Notes under the pieces: model-generated
Database searches by the model: none
Told to the model about the DNA's origin: nothing
The model's input: only the letters and a program-made list of their open reading frames with translations
Assembly (NCBI GenBank): GCA_027924585.1
Contig: BSBM01000602.1
Location: forward strand, 4,215,501-4,279,500
Direction of reading: 5' to 3'
DNA: 64,000 nt
Origin: Larix kaempferi
Lineage: Eukaryota; Streptophyta; Pinopsida; Pinales; Pinaceae
Shown: positions 9,151 to 21,953 of the stretch, piece after piece
Position numbering within the stretch: position 1 is the stretch's first letter
How the letters are laid out: the number at the start of each line of letters is the position of its first letter
Translations under genes and position numbers: made by a program

Positions 9151-10976
9151 AGATGTAGTAGATGATTGTGTGAAGTTTATGGGAGTATATTGCTAGACCG
9201 AGGGTATTATCCTTGTGGATATGTGGCCTCAGATTGGGTGTAGCTTGTTCAATTTTATGTATTGACTGTGCCTATGGCTAGGAGGAATGTTGTCCCGTTG
9301 GAGCCAGTTTCTCATATCTTGAGATAAGTATTTCTCATATGTTTTTATTTATGTTTTAATATGATATTATGATGAATATGTGCAATTGTGGATGATTTGA
9401 TTTATTTTTATGCTTGGTTATTTTATGTCAAGATTTGATTGCAGGAAGAATGGACTCCATAGGATTCAAAATGAGATGCTATTATTTATGATCTTCTTTC
9501 TCTTCTCCAAAAACCGTAGTAGTAGCTCTATGGTATTGAGAGGGGCACAACCATATGCTATGGTTTTCCCATATATTATCATTTATGTGTTTTGGACCCT
9601 ATTCCATTGCGTCTAGAACAATGTTTATGGTAAGGACCACTTTTTGATTCATCAAAAAAGCTTTCCGGATGACCAGGATATGTCCGTTTTGGTCCGACAG
9701 TTTTCCTGGTGCCAAGTTGAGCATACTAGATTTTTGTTTGGAGATGTTCTGTGCATGGATATAATCCTATTTGAAGATCCAAGTTTGAATAATTTAATAT
9801 GAATGTAAATTTGTTTTATGGCTAGAGGAAGGCATCCATACGATCCAAAATATATTAGTGAAAGATGGCTGTAGGGGACAATCATCGAGAACTGATTTTG
9901 TGGGTTGTGATTGCAGCCGATGCCTTCTGTTTTGATTTCGTTGTGATGTGGCTATATGTTACAACCTATGTATGTGTATTGATGTGTTATTTCTTATTGT
10001 TCAACCATACAAAACACACACATAGTAGCATTGAAGATCTTACAGAAAAATTCCTAGTTTTTCCTAGAAACTAGTCTAGTAATATCTTTAGAAATATGAA
10101 TGCTTCGTATATACTTCTTAGAATCTGAATAATTTGCTAATGTTTATTTGTTGTACCTGTACATTTAAATGAGACATTGATGGATGTATAATGTCACCTG
10201 GTTCTGGTACAATCCTTCTATAAATATTGCTTGAAAACTAGCCGTGATCAGTCAAAAACCTATTAACTAGTTTTGTGTTTTCGGATCTTGTAATAAATTT
10301 AATTTATTGATCATGACCATAGTTGAAGATGAATGTTCTATATTTATTAATATTCCATATTGTAATGGATGTAGGTTATATCCTATGATCAGATTTGAAA
10401 ATTGAGGCTAAATTGTTAAAGAAAGGAATAACATTATTAGCTTAATTAAGTGTCGCTATTTCCTGTTTTAAGGAATATTTTTCGAGAGGACTTTTAATCT
10501 GAAATTAAAATTATTTAAGGCTATAGGTGGCTTCTTGTGAATTTAATTAATGATGTTCATAGGATTAACAAGCACCTATTCATTCCCGATCAGACTGTCT
10601 TGCTTAAGTTGATAGTTAAATTTCAAAGATCGAAATTGTCGTAATTTTATAAAAAGGAAATTTTAATTATTTGATGATTGAATTTATTCTAATATTTAAT
10701 TTCCATTGTGCTTAATTTTAATTTATCCCTCTTAGATCTAATCACATGTCCTAAACCTTAGTTTGGTAGCTGGGGACATTACAGTTCCCAACCTATTACA
10801 AGATGGGAAATTGGTACAACAAACACTTTGTTCAGATTTTGCTAATGTTCAAGAGTACACAGAACATCCAAGAAGTTGATATTAGGCTTAAGGAAAGCCA
10901 AAAAATTAGCAACATTATAAGGAAAGTAATTCTATGGTAAAACTCATAGGAAATAAAATGCAAAAAGCACATATAA
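9151..10976. other. Non-coding, no recognised feature
   Basis: Short open frames here (for example near 9410-9616 and 9865-10074) have no recognisable motif or coding character. The stretch becomes AT-rich after 10100. I see nothing else to support. Confidence 0.5.
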
Positions 10977-11155
10977 TAAGAAATCACACACGATGATGAA
11001 GAATATTTTTTACCATGGAAACCAAAAACCAGGAAAACCACCAACAATAGATCTATTACCCTTGACCACTCCGGCTAAGGCATGGCCAATCTGACCATCA
11101 TTGGCCACTCATAGGCCAACACCGACCCCTTTAGGCACTTTACAATGGAGTTCAT
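10977..11155. repeat. Dispersed repeat, copy 1
   Basis: This stretch is repeated in direct orientation at 11698-11883. Shared blocks include TTTTTACCATGGAA, ATAGATCTATTACCCTTGA and TTTAGGCANTTTACAATGGA. The identity of the repeat is unknown. Confidence 0.65.
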
Positions 11156-11697
11156 CAAGCCCTTAAGTAGGATTCATCACATGAAATACCATGGGACACC
11201 GAAAACCATGGGCCGGTAAACCAACAAGGGTAAACCCATCTTTGACTCTTTTACCAAGTCAACTTTAACCTAACATTCCCCCATTTAAACTTGACTTGGG
11301 GTAATCACCAACCCCCCTCAAATTTTTAGCCGGGTATCTAGGAATACAACATGCCTCCCTCTTCACTCTTCCTAAATATACCTATAGACTTTTCATAGGT
11401 TACTCACCAAGACATGGGTACTCATGCCTAACCAATTCTTCCAACAATATGCCCACTTACATTGTGATCAAATTCCAACTCCAAAAAAATGCTTTTAGTG
11501 AACCAATCACTTCTTCATCCACATCTTCCATGTGCTCATTCTCAATTTTTACCACTCCTTTCCAGTTGTACTTTACCATGGTTCACATACCCATGAGCCA
11601 TCTTAATGCAAGCAACCATAACTTCCAAGGAATTTGCATTTTCCTTCAACCTTGCTTTGGTATTGGTTGTTAGGAAAAAATGCATAATAATTATAAT
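11156..11697. other. Non-coding spacer between the repeat copies
   Basis: CATTCCCCCATTTAAACTTG near 11274 looks like retroelement LTR sequence, but no boundary is visible. Confidence 0.4.
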
Positions 11698-11883
11698 AAG
11701 AAAGAACACACAATGAAGAATAATATTTTTACCATGGAATCCCAAAACCAGGACAACCACCAATAATAGATCTATTACCCTTGATCACTCCATCCAAGGC
11801 ATGACCAATCTGGCCATCACCGACCACCCACTAGCCACTCACAGGCCAAAACTGACCCTTTTAGGCAGTTTACAATGGATTTC
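11698..11883. repeat. Dispersed repeat, copy 2
   Basis: It matches 10977-11155 throughout with scattered differences. The copies lie about 720 bp apart in direct orientation, as segmental duplicates or LTR fragments would. Confidence 0.65.
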
Positions 11884-13144
11884 TTGTCTCATTGCCTTTG
11901 TCATCTTCCAATGTGGGTAGTGGATTGACCATTATTTTGATGATCACTAGGATGATCATCATCTCAACATTCTTCCTGTGGTCTAGAACCCTCCTCTCCT
12001 TCCTACTTAGCTTACCACCCAACTTAAAATGCCTGCAAGGGGCATGCGCCAGGTCGTTCCCTCCACTGCATCACATTCACTTTTCCTTTCAGACTGACAA
12101 GGTGTCACCCTCTCCTTTGCCTTATGTCCGGGCCTTATTTCGACCACTTGTTCTCTCCCTGCCACTTGATGCAAGGGGGTTGATATCTTGCTTGGAGAGG
12201 TTTATACAATTGATGGCTAGGGGTGAGGGATCTAGTGCATGCCAAGCTAAATCCAACATTTATATTCCAATTATTTTGCACTAAGTCTTTAATTATGTAC
12301 TTACCTTGTTATAAATATGAGTTTTGGTGGATCTGAAATTGGAGGTTATGATGACAATTACAAGAGAAAGGATTTGGAAAAATAAAAAGGGAAAAACAAG
12401 TAGTTGCATATTTTAATGACTAAAAACCAAAGTTGAACGATGACCACCTTTCACATATTTTATTTTATTCATGATGAGGAAATAATTATGGATGGAGAGC
12501 CCTTGAATCTCCAATGGAGTTAGTCCTCTACTACAACCAAACGTAATTTTTATCTTGTTAAATGAAGTTCTTCATTTTTTTCAAATTAAGGGGAAAATCA
12601 AATTGTAAGTTATAACAATATTAATTATGGTTCTCTCTTATGGAAAAAAGTTGGAGTATGGGCACCAGTTCGCTAACATAGCATTGAAATATGCCATAAA
12701 TATAATATATATAAATATGGTGGAGGACTTGCAACCCATGATAACCAAGGTAAATTATAATTAATATATTGTTTTAAGTGTGAGAATGTAGTCCTAATTA
12801 ATTTTGTCTTAAAGTGTGAAAATTTAGTCCTCATTGTTAATTGCAAGTGTGCTAATTGCGCTTTAATTGCATTATTATATAGATCTTCATAAAATGATAA
12901 TAATAAGAAGATGATGGTGTGGATTTGGATGATGGTTGTAATATTGATGACGTATCAAGATCTGATCATCTAGACTCCCGCAAAGATTTTTTATTTTATT
13001 TGTTTTGTAACTAAGCTTAATATTTCCCTAGGGTGGAAGTAGACCACTCATTTACCCCTTGTGCTTATTACCCTTTTTTTCTTATTATTGATCCATTAAT
13101 TTAAAAATCCCCTATCATGAATCCATTATAACAATTTTATTTAT
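11884..13144. other. Non-coding, no recognised feature
   Basis: A 130-codon frame at 11892-12284 (+) has no recognised motif and I do not call it a gene. The rest is AT-rich. The last bases form the left target-site copy of LINE A. Confidence 0.45.
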
Positions 13145-13158
13145 TCTCTCCTTTTCTT

Positions 13159-13605
13159 TTTTTTTCCTTGGAAAAAGTCGTAATTTTATTTCAAAAAGAT
13201 GAACAAAATTACATTCTGCACATGTAATAGGATCACTGAGATCCCTACATTGTCACATATTTACATTCCCATTATAATATCATGTCTAAAGTCCCCTATA
13301 AAAAACAGAACTATGAATGACTGTCCATACAGCCCGCAAATCCAGCTACATATAACATATATTGTTTCAGAAATGAAGAAGATGACCATCTCTGGTCAAC
13401 GATATAACTGCTGTCCATACAGCCCGCATATATATATTCAAATACAGTAACAGATATGAAAGAAAGTGTCCATCACAGGTCATCAAAATCTGAGCTATTA
13501 CTCAGCCCGAGCCTCAAAATCATCATGAAAAGGTCTGTGGTAATAACTGTAGGTGCCTCCAGTAGAGTGTATAGTAATCCTCCAAGTGCCATATGTTATG
13601 TGTTG
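13159..13605 (-). other. LINE A 3' untranslated region
   Basis: It contains two diverged tandem units of about 92 bp starting TGTCCATACAGCCCGCA (near 13321 and 13413) and ends at the T run 13159-13165 (poly-A of the element). Confidence 0.7.
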
Positions 13606-16600
13606 CTACGTCGCTTCCTTGGAAAGCTGATCGGCCATCCCATTTCTCTCCCTGTAGACATGTGTAAATGTAATGTGATTAAATGTCTGCTTTAACCGTA
13701 TTACCTCCTCCATTATAGGTAAGAGTACCATTACATGACAATGTGTTAGCTCCTTTGCCCAATCGATAACTATCATGGAGTCGCCAAATATCTGTAGAGA
13801 TAGACAGCCTTGTTCAAGTGCAAATAACATCAGCAGCCTAAGAGACATAAGTTCAGCATAGTTATTTGATCCCCTCCCCAAACCAGCCACGATATGAAAG
13901 TAATGGGACTCAGATTTATATAGTACACCCCCCCCTCCACACACCAATTGATGTTCAAGTGAAGCACCATCGAAAAATGCCCACGGCATGGATTTATCTA
14001 TCAATTCCACGCGCACAGGTCGAGTTCTAATCGCTTTGTTGGGTGCCATGAAGTGTTGTATAACAGCCACTGCTTGTTCCACTACAATCTCCATCGGAAT
14101 CCTACAATCCTGAAATATGATCTTATTTCTGGTAATCCAGATGCCCCAAGCGAAAATACATGGGGCAGCCCGGATGGAAGAGGTCTTTTGGTATGACCAC
14201 CACAAATGGAACGCGTCATGTACACTCTCACCCCACCACCTCACATTGATATCCAAAAATATGCAAATATCAACCCAAACAGCCTGAGAATACCGACAAT
14301 GAACAAAAAGATGAGATATGGTCTCTTCGACATTCCTACAAAGAGGACAGTACCCCGGGCCCTGTATGAAACGTTTTTTCAGAATGTCCTAGGTGGGAGC
14401 CTTATTCTCCAGAATAGCCCAGAAGAGTAATTTAGCTTTACTTGGACACTTTAACTTCCACAGATATTTCCACCACCACACCACATCCCTGTTATGTACT
14501 TCCACGTTCAGCTAGATATATCCATATTTTGGGGTGTAAAATCCAGAGGGATGGTGATCCCAGATAAGTTCATCGATCCTATTGGTGAGTCGTATATTCG
14601 TATATCTTAAGAGCCGGATAAAATCCTCCCAAGCTCCTAGCATATCGCCAGGAATCTCTAGTCCCAGTGCAGAGGTCCACCCCTGATGCCAAAGGGTGGA
14701 TGATCCCGGATCCGCGATATCAGCCAGAAAATTACAACCTCTAGTTGCCAAATAAATCCTCAAGTCCACAGGTAGGACATGAACACCCCTACAACCAACC
14801 CAAGGGTCCAGTCCAATACGTATAAGTAGCCCATCTCCAATTCTCCACACTAATCCAGAGCCCACCAAGTGAAAGTGCTGCACCACCGCTTTCCATACCA
14901 CAGAGCAATTTGCCCTCGACTTGTTGCCCATCCTTATCCATTCGAGTAGTGTTAGAGGAGCAATGTATTTATGATATACCACTCTAGTCCAGAGACTATG
15001 AGTATGGATAAGTCGCCACGACACCTTGGCCCCCAAGGCTTTAGCAAATAGAAAAATATTCTTTAACCCCCATCCTCCCAGTGCTTTTGGGACCGCAATC
15101 TTTTCCCATCGGACCCACACCAAAGCGCGATTATCACCCTTACCCTTCCAAAGAAAGGCAAAACACAACCTTCGGATCTGCTCCAAGACTCCTTTGGGAA
15201 TCCAAGCGAGAGACATCCAATACACTGGAATAGCTTCCAGAACAGATTTAACTAAAACCAACCTCCCTGCCCGTGAGAGCCATTTATGACTCCATCCATG
15301 AAGGTGCTATTCTAATTTAGCTAATAACCAGTGCCAATCTGCCTTCATATATGCATTTGGTTTCAGGTGAAAGCCAAGGTACTTTAAACCATCGTCAAGA
15401 TCCAAAGTCCTGTAGGGTAGTCTGATAGCCAATCTGTGAATCTCCTGCTCGGTTAAATGCGAGCATGTGATAGTAGATTTGTCTATGTTCACTATCATAC
15501 CCGCTGCAACATGCACTAAATGGAGACCCTCAACCACCTTATCAATATCCTGTCTCGTGCCATCACAAAATATCAGAATGTCATCAACAAAAAGAAGATG
15601 TGTAATAAACAATACCTGAGAAATGGATATGCCTCGAAAGGAGCCATCAACTTTTGCTTTCAGAATAAATCGACTGAGGCCTTCAGCAACAAGGAGAAAC
15701 AGCAGCGGAGAAAGGGGGCATCCTTGTCGAAGACCCCTTCCAGCTTGGAAGAATGGACTAGCAGAACCATTGATCAGTACAACAAAGCTCACCGTGGTGA
15801 TGCAAGCCATAATCCATCTTATAAATTCATAGCAGAAGCCCAGGTGTGTAAGAAGCATCCGGATATAGAGCCAACTAACCCTATCAAATTCTTTTGAGAG
15901 ATCAATCTTAATCACTGCACCCTTCTATTTAAGCACCTTCAGAGAGTGTAATCCTTCCTGTGCAACTCCAATGGCCTCATGAATTTGGCGTCCTTCCAAA
16001 AATCCAAATTGCTCACAAGAAATATGCTGTGACAAAACATTCTTGAGTCTCCTAGCCATAACCTTTGAGATGATCTTATAGATGCAATTGCAGAGAGAGA
16101 TGGGTCTGAATTCATCAAAGCTGTCAGGCTTGTCCGTCTTAGGAATGAGAGCTATAAAGGTCGAGTTGAAGGGGCCATGTACAAACCCAGCCTTTCTCGA
16201 TTCTTCCACCACATTCAATAATTCCTCCCCGAAGAAGTCATAGAATCCTAAGAAGAATTCTATAAGCCAGCCATCATGCCCCGGGCTTTTATCTTTCTGA
16301 AAGGAATGCATTACCTGCGATAGCTCATTTGGCAACACCTCCTCCATCAACATTCTATTATCTTCCTCCCCCACAAATCGAGGGAAAAGCTGAGCCACCC
16401 GAATAACCTCAGCAATAGAGGCCCCAGGTTGAGCAGTGTATAAGTCTCCAAAGTGTCGAACACCCAACTCCGCCAAGCCATCAAAACTGGAGACCATTTC
16501 CCCTTCTGCTGAAGATAGTTCCCATATAGAGTTAGTGAATTTTCTCCCCTTTGCATATGCTTGAAAAAATTTTGTATTCTCATCACCACACTGAAGCCAA

Positions 16601-17667
16601 ATCGCCCTACTTTTCAACCTCCACATCTCTTCTCTCTCACACAGGATCACATTCCTGCATCGTTCCCACTCCATCAGCTCTCCTTTTTGCTGTTCATCCA
16701 GATAACCCAATCCCTGACAGTGTAGAAGTCTATCAATATTCATCTCAGCAGCCCGCAGATTCTGATCATCTTTCTCCCTTTTTCCCAAAGCCCAAAGAAT
16801 AGTGACCTCTTTAATGTGCTTAAGATTGAGATGAAAGTGTGTACCCGCATGCTCCAGAGAATCTGGAGGTCGATGAACCCACTGATCCTGTACCAATTTA
16901 AGGAAATCCTCTTCCTTCAGCCAGCTAGGATTGAATTTGAAAGGGCTAGGGGGTTTATTCCGTCTACCACTTAACTCCAGGAAAATGGGGCAGTGGTCAG
17001 ATACCCCACCTGATCCTACCCATTGCCTGACAACATCAACCCCCAGTGCCAACACATCAGCCACCAGAAACCTATCCAGTCTCTTTGCCACCCTTTGTTC
17101 TCCTGTTCTCTTATTCCTCCAAGTTGGAGTTATCTTTGTTGGTAGAATGTCTAGAAGATCCTTCCTGGCAAAGGCTTGAATGAAATAATTTGCTAATGGA
17201 TCCGGAGCAGCCCGAGGCCCCCAAACTTCAGAAGACCCCAGTGAAAGGTTGAGATCCCCACCCAAAATCACATCCCTTCCTTCAAACAGATCCATACTTA
17301 ACAAGGAGTCCCAGAATCCAACCCTATTTAAATAGGGCCCGTATATATTGAGAACCGTGATCAACCTACCAATATCAGCATCCCAAACTTCCAGACCTAA
17401 ACCAGAAGAGATGCCCCAAGAACTAGAATATCTGCAACTCTTCACCTTCCACCCCGAGGCCAGCCCTCCAGAGCGTCCTCGAGCATCCACTCCAACAAAC
17501 TTCCAACCAGGTAGTAGAGTTTCCAAAGACCGAACAACATCCGCACTGCCACCCAATGTTTCTTGCAACAGTAAAACATCCAGTTGATTTACGTCCACCA
17601 ACCTCCGAAGCGACGATTTTTTAATGGGGCTCGCCAACCCACGACAGTTGAAGGACAATAGTTTCAT
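13606..17667 (-). pseudogene. LINE A ORF2: endonuclease, reverse transcriptase, RNase H
   Basis: About 1353 codons from ATG 17667 to TAG 13606. The N-terminal AP-type endonuclease (residues about 1-230) shows LSFNCRGLASP, LLQET, GGDLNLS, RLDRFL and SDHCPI, so its catalytic residues are kept. The RT (about 430-720) shows SPGHDG, FRPISLCNCIYK, the Asp of IDLSKEFDRVSW, GLRQGCPLSPLLF and LLFVDDILIF (Asp about residue 695). A zinc region (CPLCRNVEETISHLFVHC) follows. The C-terminal RNase H (about 1230-1350) keeps FFDGAS, NYAEL, FGDSM and GMADQLS. In-frame stops lie at 15925, 15307, 14512 and 14389; the frame is otherwise unbroken. Its ATG overlaps the ORF1 stop as ATGA (17667-17664), which suggests coupled translation. 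Confidence 0.93.
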
Positions 17668-19709
17668 ATGATACCCCCTTCCAGGGCTTTCGCTGCTCTA
17701 AGCGCCCATTCAATGGAAGATTGTGTACCCATCACTAAATCAACTTTAGCCCGATCTTGTGCTTTGGACAAAAGGGATTTTCGGCCCCGACCTTTCCCCC
17801 CCACACTAAAAGCCAATTCAGGAAGTCCCTTTCCCCCTGATCCATCAACCGATATCTCCCTATTTCTAAGAGCATATCGGATACAACGACCCTCAGAACT
17901 GGTAGAGTATTTGGTGGATACAATGGATGGTGTGAATACACTATCCGCAGCAGGAAACTGACAAGGAGCTACAGGGCATTGTAAAACTGTACAGTCTGGA
18001 GGAGAAGACCCATGACAACCCCCCCCCAAATCATTAGAGACAACAAATAATGAAACAGCAGAAGATAAGAGGTGAGACATACCTGGGGGATTCGCAGATG
18101 AACCCCGTCGTATAGTGGACTGCTCCTGAAGCTTTCTGGAGGAGGCCCGAGTTAATGGTGTCACAGTACATAATGAAGCCCCCACCGCAACCGGATCCGA
18201 ACCCCCAAGAGTCTCCATGCCCGTGTTCACCAATGGTGCCATAATAGTCTCAGGTCCTAGCATCCCACACTTGTCTGATGGTTCCACATAATTATGGATC
18301 GCCCTGCTGTCCAAAGCATGCTGAATACCTTCATCCCCCACCGCTTGTGGATTCACCGTCAACATTGGATCTGTGCAAACTGCGGCTTCATCAGCGACCA
18401 TCGATTTACTAGACCTGAATGGTAAAGGGCAGTTGGCCACCAAGTGTCCATGTGCGTGGCAGTGGTGGCACCTAAACGGCACACCCACATAATCCAGGAT
18501 TTGAACAAATTCCCCGTCCTTTGATTAAACATGTATCTCAGCCGATAGCCCCAGCCTAAGGTCGATTTTAACCAAAATCTTCGCCACTGTGTAAATGCCG
18601 GTCTCATGATGGAATGAATCTGAACACACATATTCGCCAAGGAAGTTCCCAATCTCGGCAAACCTAGTCTCATTCCACAGATGCATGGGGAACCCGGGAA
18701 GCTTCACCCACAGCGGTTCCTTATCAATTTTCTTCATTTTAGAGTCGAAGAAGGGAGACCAGCTTCTCAGTATGATAGGGACGCCCAACATCGACCAATG
18801 GTGTCTTAATACAGCATCAACCTCCACTTTATTCGCCAAAATGAAAGAAAACCAACCTTTCGTCAATACCCTGATTTCAGGGGCTGTAGACACAATATCT
18901 TTCCACTACTCTGCCGCCCATCGCTGGAGGAAATCGCGACCAAATATCTTACCCCGTGCATGTCCTACCACTGCAGTATGAGAAAAATCCTCCACCTCCG
19001 CCATCGTAACATCCACTCCCAGCACAAGCTTATCCTTTCTCTTCCGTTCCTTAACCTTTTTAGCAGTAACTTGATGTGAGTCAGCCTTCTCAGAAACCCC
19101 TGCTCGTGGCACTAGCAGAGATTCAACTTTCGGTAGATTGACTCCATCTCCATGAGCATCCCCTACATGTTCCCTGGCAGAAAGTTTCGGTTCACCTCTA
19201 CCCTGTCCCCTGTCATCAGACCCACGTATATCCGCCGACCCAACCAGATTGCCGACCGAAAGTGAATCCAAAATGCCCTTCTGCTCCAACCATCGTCTAC
19301 CACTCCCTGGCAGAGATTCGAGGCCCTCCACTCTCAATGATTCCGTACTCAATGGGAAATTTGTGTATAACCCCTGATGGGGTTGTAGAGTCCGTCCCAA
19401 TAGGCCAGCTAAGTCGGACCTGTCAGCGTCCATTCCTGCAGATGACCGAAAGAACGCCAGTTCTGCCTCTAAACCCTCCATCCCCAGAGAGATTACCGGC
19501 GAAGATACCCTTGCTGAAGTAGGTAGTTCAATCATTTTCCCGTCCATGTCCAGTGCGCCCATGGGCCCAGTAAAGAGCTCTGGCCCCCCGCCTGTCAAGA
19601 AGGGTCCAGACAGAGCCCCTGCCTCATCCACCGCAGCATTGGTAATCCCAATATCATAATACCCTCTATCACGTGCCCCAACCGAGGTGCAATCCACCTC
19701 CTCTGCCAT
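17664..19709 (-). pseudogene. LINE A ORF1: RNA-binding protein
   Basis: About 682 codons in one frame from ATG 19709 (MAEEVDCTSVGARDRGYYD). ORF1 of plant L1 elements packages the RNA. The first 270 residues are low-complexity. The middle, about 18525-18893, matches the DUF4283 domain found in plant L1 ORF1 (SWSPFFDSK, LWVKLPGFPMHLWNE, IGNFLGEYV). A CCHC knuckle follows (CHHCHAHGHLVANC), then a Ser/Pro-rich tail. In-frame stops at 18906 and 18525 flank the DUF4283 part. The stop TGA (17666-17664) overlaps the ORF2 start. Confidence 0.88.
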
Positions 19710-20088
19710 GTCGCCCCCGTCGGTCCCTCAACACAGCCAGTGCACCAAACCCTAACACCAAGCAATAAACAATATAGACAGGACAGAAACCCAGAAAAAA
19801 GGCTCAAAATCTGAAAGGGACCGTTCCCCAGTCCACAGTTCCAAGCATACCGCAATCGTCACCACTCAATCCGCAGGGGTCCCTTGCATCACCGAATTGC
19901 CCATTACGCATCCACGACAAGGGTTCTATACCCGCCACCAGCCAAACTCAACAAATACTCCACGCAGTACCAAGACACGACCATAATGCTGCTAGACTAG
20001 TCATTTCTCCAGCAAACAGAGGCCCGAAACCTCCAAAGTTCATAAACCCTGGTACTTCAAACTACCAACGCCCATTCACAGCAATCAC
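19710..20088 (-). other. LINE A 5' untranslated region
   Basis: This is the stretch between the right target copy and the ORF1 ATG. An internal promoter is expected for a LINE, but no specific element can be named. Confidence 0.6.
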
Positions 20089-20125
20089 TCTCTCCTTTTC
20101 TTAATAACCCAATACCATTTAATTT

Positions 20126-20145
20126 AAAAATATTAAAACTTTTAA
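20126..20145. repeat. Probable left target duplication of LINE B
   Basis: AAAAATATTAAAACTTTTAA resembles AAATATTAAACTTTTACAA at 26247-26265 after the LINE 3' end. The copies differ by small indels and AT-richness weakens the case. Confidence 0.45.
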
Positions 20146-20276
20146 ATATCTCATGGCAATGCGAGCATTGACGCTTCGCATTTCTTGATTTCGTTTGAAT
20201 TTTTGTTTTTTTCAGGGTTCGAGAGCTTTCCTAGACAGGGTGCGTGAGATTTTGGTGCTGCTGCTCCTCGTCCGCC

Positions 20277-21581
20277 ATGGCCCCAGGAGGGGGCCCTGAG
20301 ATCCTCCCTCCTCCACCCCCTGAGATCACGACATTCAAAAAGCTGGTTGCGGTTGGTAGCAAACGAACTGCATCTGACTCCCAACAAAAATTTGTGAAGA
20401 AATTGGACAATATACCTACGGTTTCCCTCCCTGAAGAGGAATCTTGTCGGTCTGCACTGAACATAGCTGAACAAGGTCTCATTGGATAGTTTACAAGCCT
20501 ATGGCCTTCCCCTAAAGCTGTGAAAGCATGGGTGCAGAGAAATTAGCGTCCGCTAGTCACGTAAGGTATCAAAAGTCATCTGGTCGGTAAAGGATTCTTT
20601 GTGTTCATTTTTGATAATGTTGAAGATAGAAATCTTATTTACAGGAATGGCCCATATTTTATGGGTCCTCAGGGCCTGTACTTAAATAAATGGACTCCTG
20701 ATTTTGACCCAACTCAAGATGTGCCATCGGTAGTCCCAGTCTGGGTGCACCTCCCACATTTTCTCTTGTATTGCTGGAACCCGAAGTCCCTAGAAGCCAT
20801 TGGAAACACCCTTGGAAACTATATTGACAAAGCAAAGAGAAAAGATCAGTATTCTTGTGCAAGAATTTGCGTCGAGGTAGATTTGGAAGTAGGGCTACCA
20901 GAAGCCATAAAAATTATGGTGACAGACTGATCACACATCCAAGAACTGGACTATGAACAACTTCCATTCAAATGCAGACATTGCCATGGCTACGGTCACT
21001 TTGCAAGGTATTGCAAAAAGAAGGCTGAGGCAGATGAAGATAAATTGAAAGGAGAATAATGGACTTAGGCTCTGAAAGAAACTCCATTAAAAAAAAACAA
21101 CAGATCCAAAGGGAAAGGGGCGCCAACGGGAATTAGAATTTCCACTTCAGGGCAGGTTCATGGATAAGGGATTTCAACCACTTCAACAACAGATGCATCC
21201 AAAAATCCTTTCGAATCCCTCAGCACACCTGACTCAGATTTATCAATTAAGGAGGTAGAGCAGCATAAAAAAACTCCTGTTGTGGTGAAAGATAAGGTAG
21301 AGACAGCCCATCCCGGTTCTCCTTTAGGAACCTCTTCCTCCCCTTCCTATGCTGAAATGACAAGAAAGAAGCCACCTAAAAACTCTGGTTCCTTGGAGGA
21401 TGAGACCTTCAGGAGGTCCACGAAGAGAGCAGGGAGGAAATCACATAAGGAAGCTAGAGAAGAAGAAGCAGAAAGGAAAAAAACGCAAGGAAGCCAATCC
21501 ACAATTGAAATGTCCATTGGGAGAAATACCAGAAATAGGCCTCCTAAGGGAGGCACTGCCCACTCCACCCCTAGTAAATAA
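20277..21581 (+). pseudogene. LINE B ORF1: RNA-binding protein
   Basis: ATG 20277 (MAPGGGPEILPPPPPEI) opens a Pro-rich head, followed by a DUF4283-like domain at about 20590-20930 (FIFDNVEDRNLIYRNGPYF, PVWVHLPHFLLYCWNPK, IGNTLGNYID). A CCHC knuckle lies at about 20970-21015 (CRHCHGYGHFARYC). The tail is basic, Ser/Lys-rich. Stops at 20487, 20544, 20562, 20928, 21057, 21066 and 21165 are all in one frame. The final TAA (21579-21581) shares one base with the ORF2 ATG, as TAATG. Confidence 0.85.
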
Positions 21582-21673
21582 TGCGTGTAGTCTCTTGGAA
21601 TTGTAGAGGCTTGGGGAATCCATTGAAAGCCGACGTAGTTAAAGATCTTATGAAAATTGAATCTCCCAAGATC

Positions 21674-21737
21674 TGATACGAACCGCTACACCAAAACCTA
21701 GAGATGTTAGTGAAGGCTGCCCACTAGGATCTTAACA
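21674..21737 (-). repeat. Miniature element 3' LTR
   Basis: A 64-bp terminal repeat, reading on the minus strand TGTTAAGATC to GTATCA. The purine tract (minus strand) lies just beyond it at 21738-21748. Confidence 0.88.
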
Positions 21738-21889
21738 TCCCACCACGCTCTGTAGTACAGACTCTGGGCTGGATGTGCGCCCGTACGGTGGTGTCCCCTT
21801 TGAGCTGTATGAGCCCCAGACGAACACTGCAATGCCGACGTTGCCACTCGCTCTGTGACTTGAACCCGGGTGGAGGATATGATACCAAA

Positions 21890-21953
21890 TGATACGAACC
21901 GATACACCAAAACCTCGAGATGTTAGTGAAGGCCGCCCACTATGATCTTAACA
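21890..21953 (-). repeat. Miniature element 5' LTR and adjacent primer site
   Basis: A 64-bp repeat followed on the minus strand by TT and then TGGTATCA (21880-21887), the core of the initiator-Met primer site. Confidence 0.88.

Larger units (their letters stand above)
13159..20088 (-). mobile_element. LINE A: full-length L1-type retrotransposon
   Basis: About 6.93 kb, minus strand. From its 5' end it has an untranslated region (19710-20088), ORF1 (19709-17664), ORF2 (17667-13606), a 3' untranslated region and a short poly-A. A 14-bp target duplication flanks it. ORF1 carries two in-frame stops and ORF2 four, and no frameshift is visible. The 3' untranslated part contains an imperfect tandem repeat: TGTCCATACAGCCCGCA occurs near 13321 and 13413. 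It stands head-to-head with LINE B. Confidence 0.92.
13145..20102. repeat. Target-site duplication bounding LINE A
   Basis: TCTCTCCTTTTCTT occurs at 13145-13158 and again, exactly, at 20089-20102, on either side of the LINE body. Next to the left copy is a T run (13159-13165), the complement of the LINE's 3' poly-A. This fixes the element at 13159-20088. Confidence 0.85.
21674..21953 (-). mobile_element. Miniature LTR retrotransposon (TRIM/SMART type), 280 bp
   Basis: A complete non-coding LTR element inside LINE B ORF2. Direct terminal repeats of 64 bp (21674-21737 and 21890-21953) differ at 4 positions and begin TG and end CA. A 5-bp duplication, AGATC, lies at 21669-21673 and 21954-21958. 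The minus strand is the sense: directly inside its 5' LTR, after TT, comes TGGTATCATATC, matching the first eight bases of the initiator-Met primer site, and before its 3' LTR is the purine-rich GCGTGGTGGGA. It would need proteins from a larger element to move. Confidence 0.9.

Noticed and set aside
11892-12284. 130-codon plus-strand frame
   Set aside because: No motif, hydrophobic random character and no neighbouring support; chance cannot be excluded.
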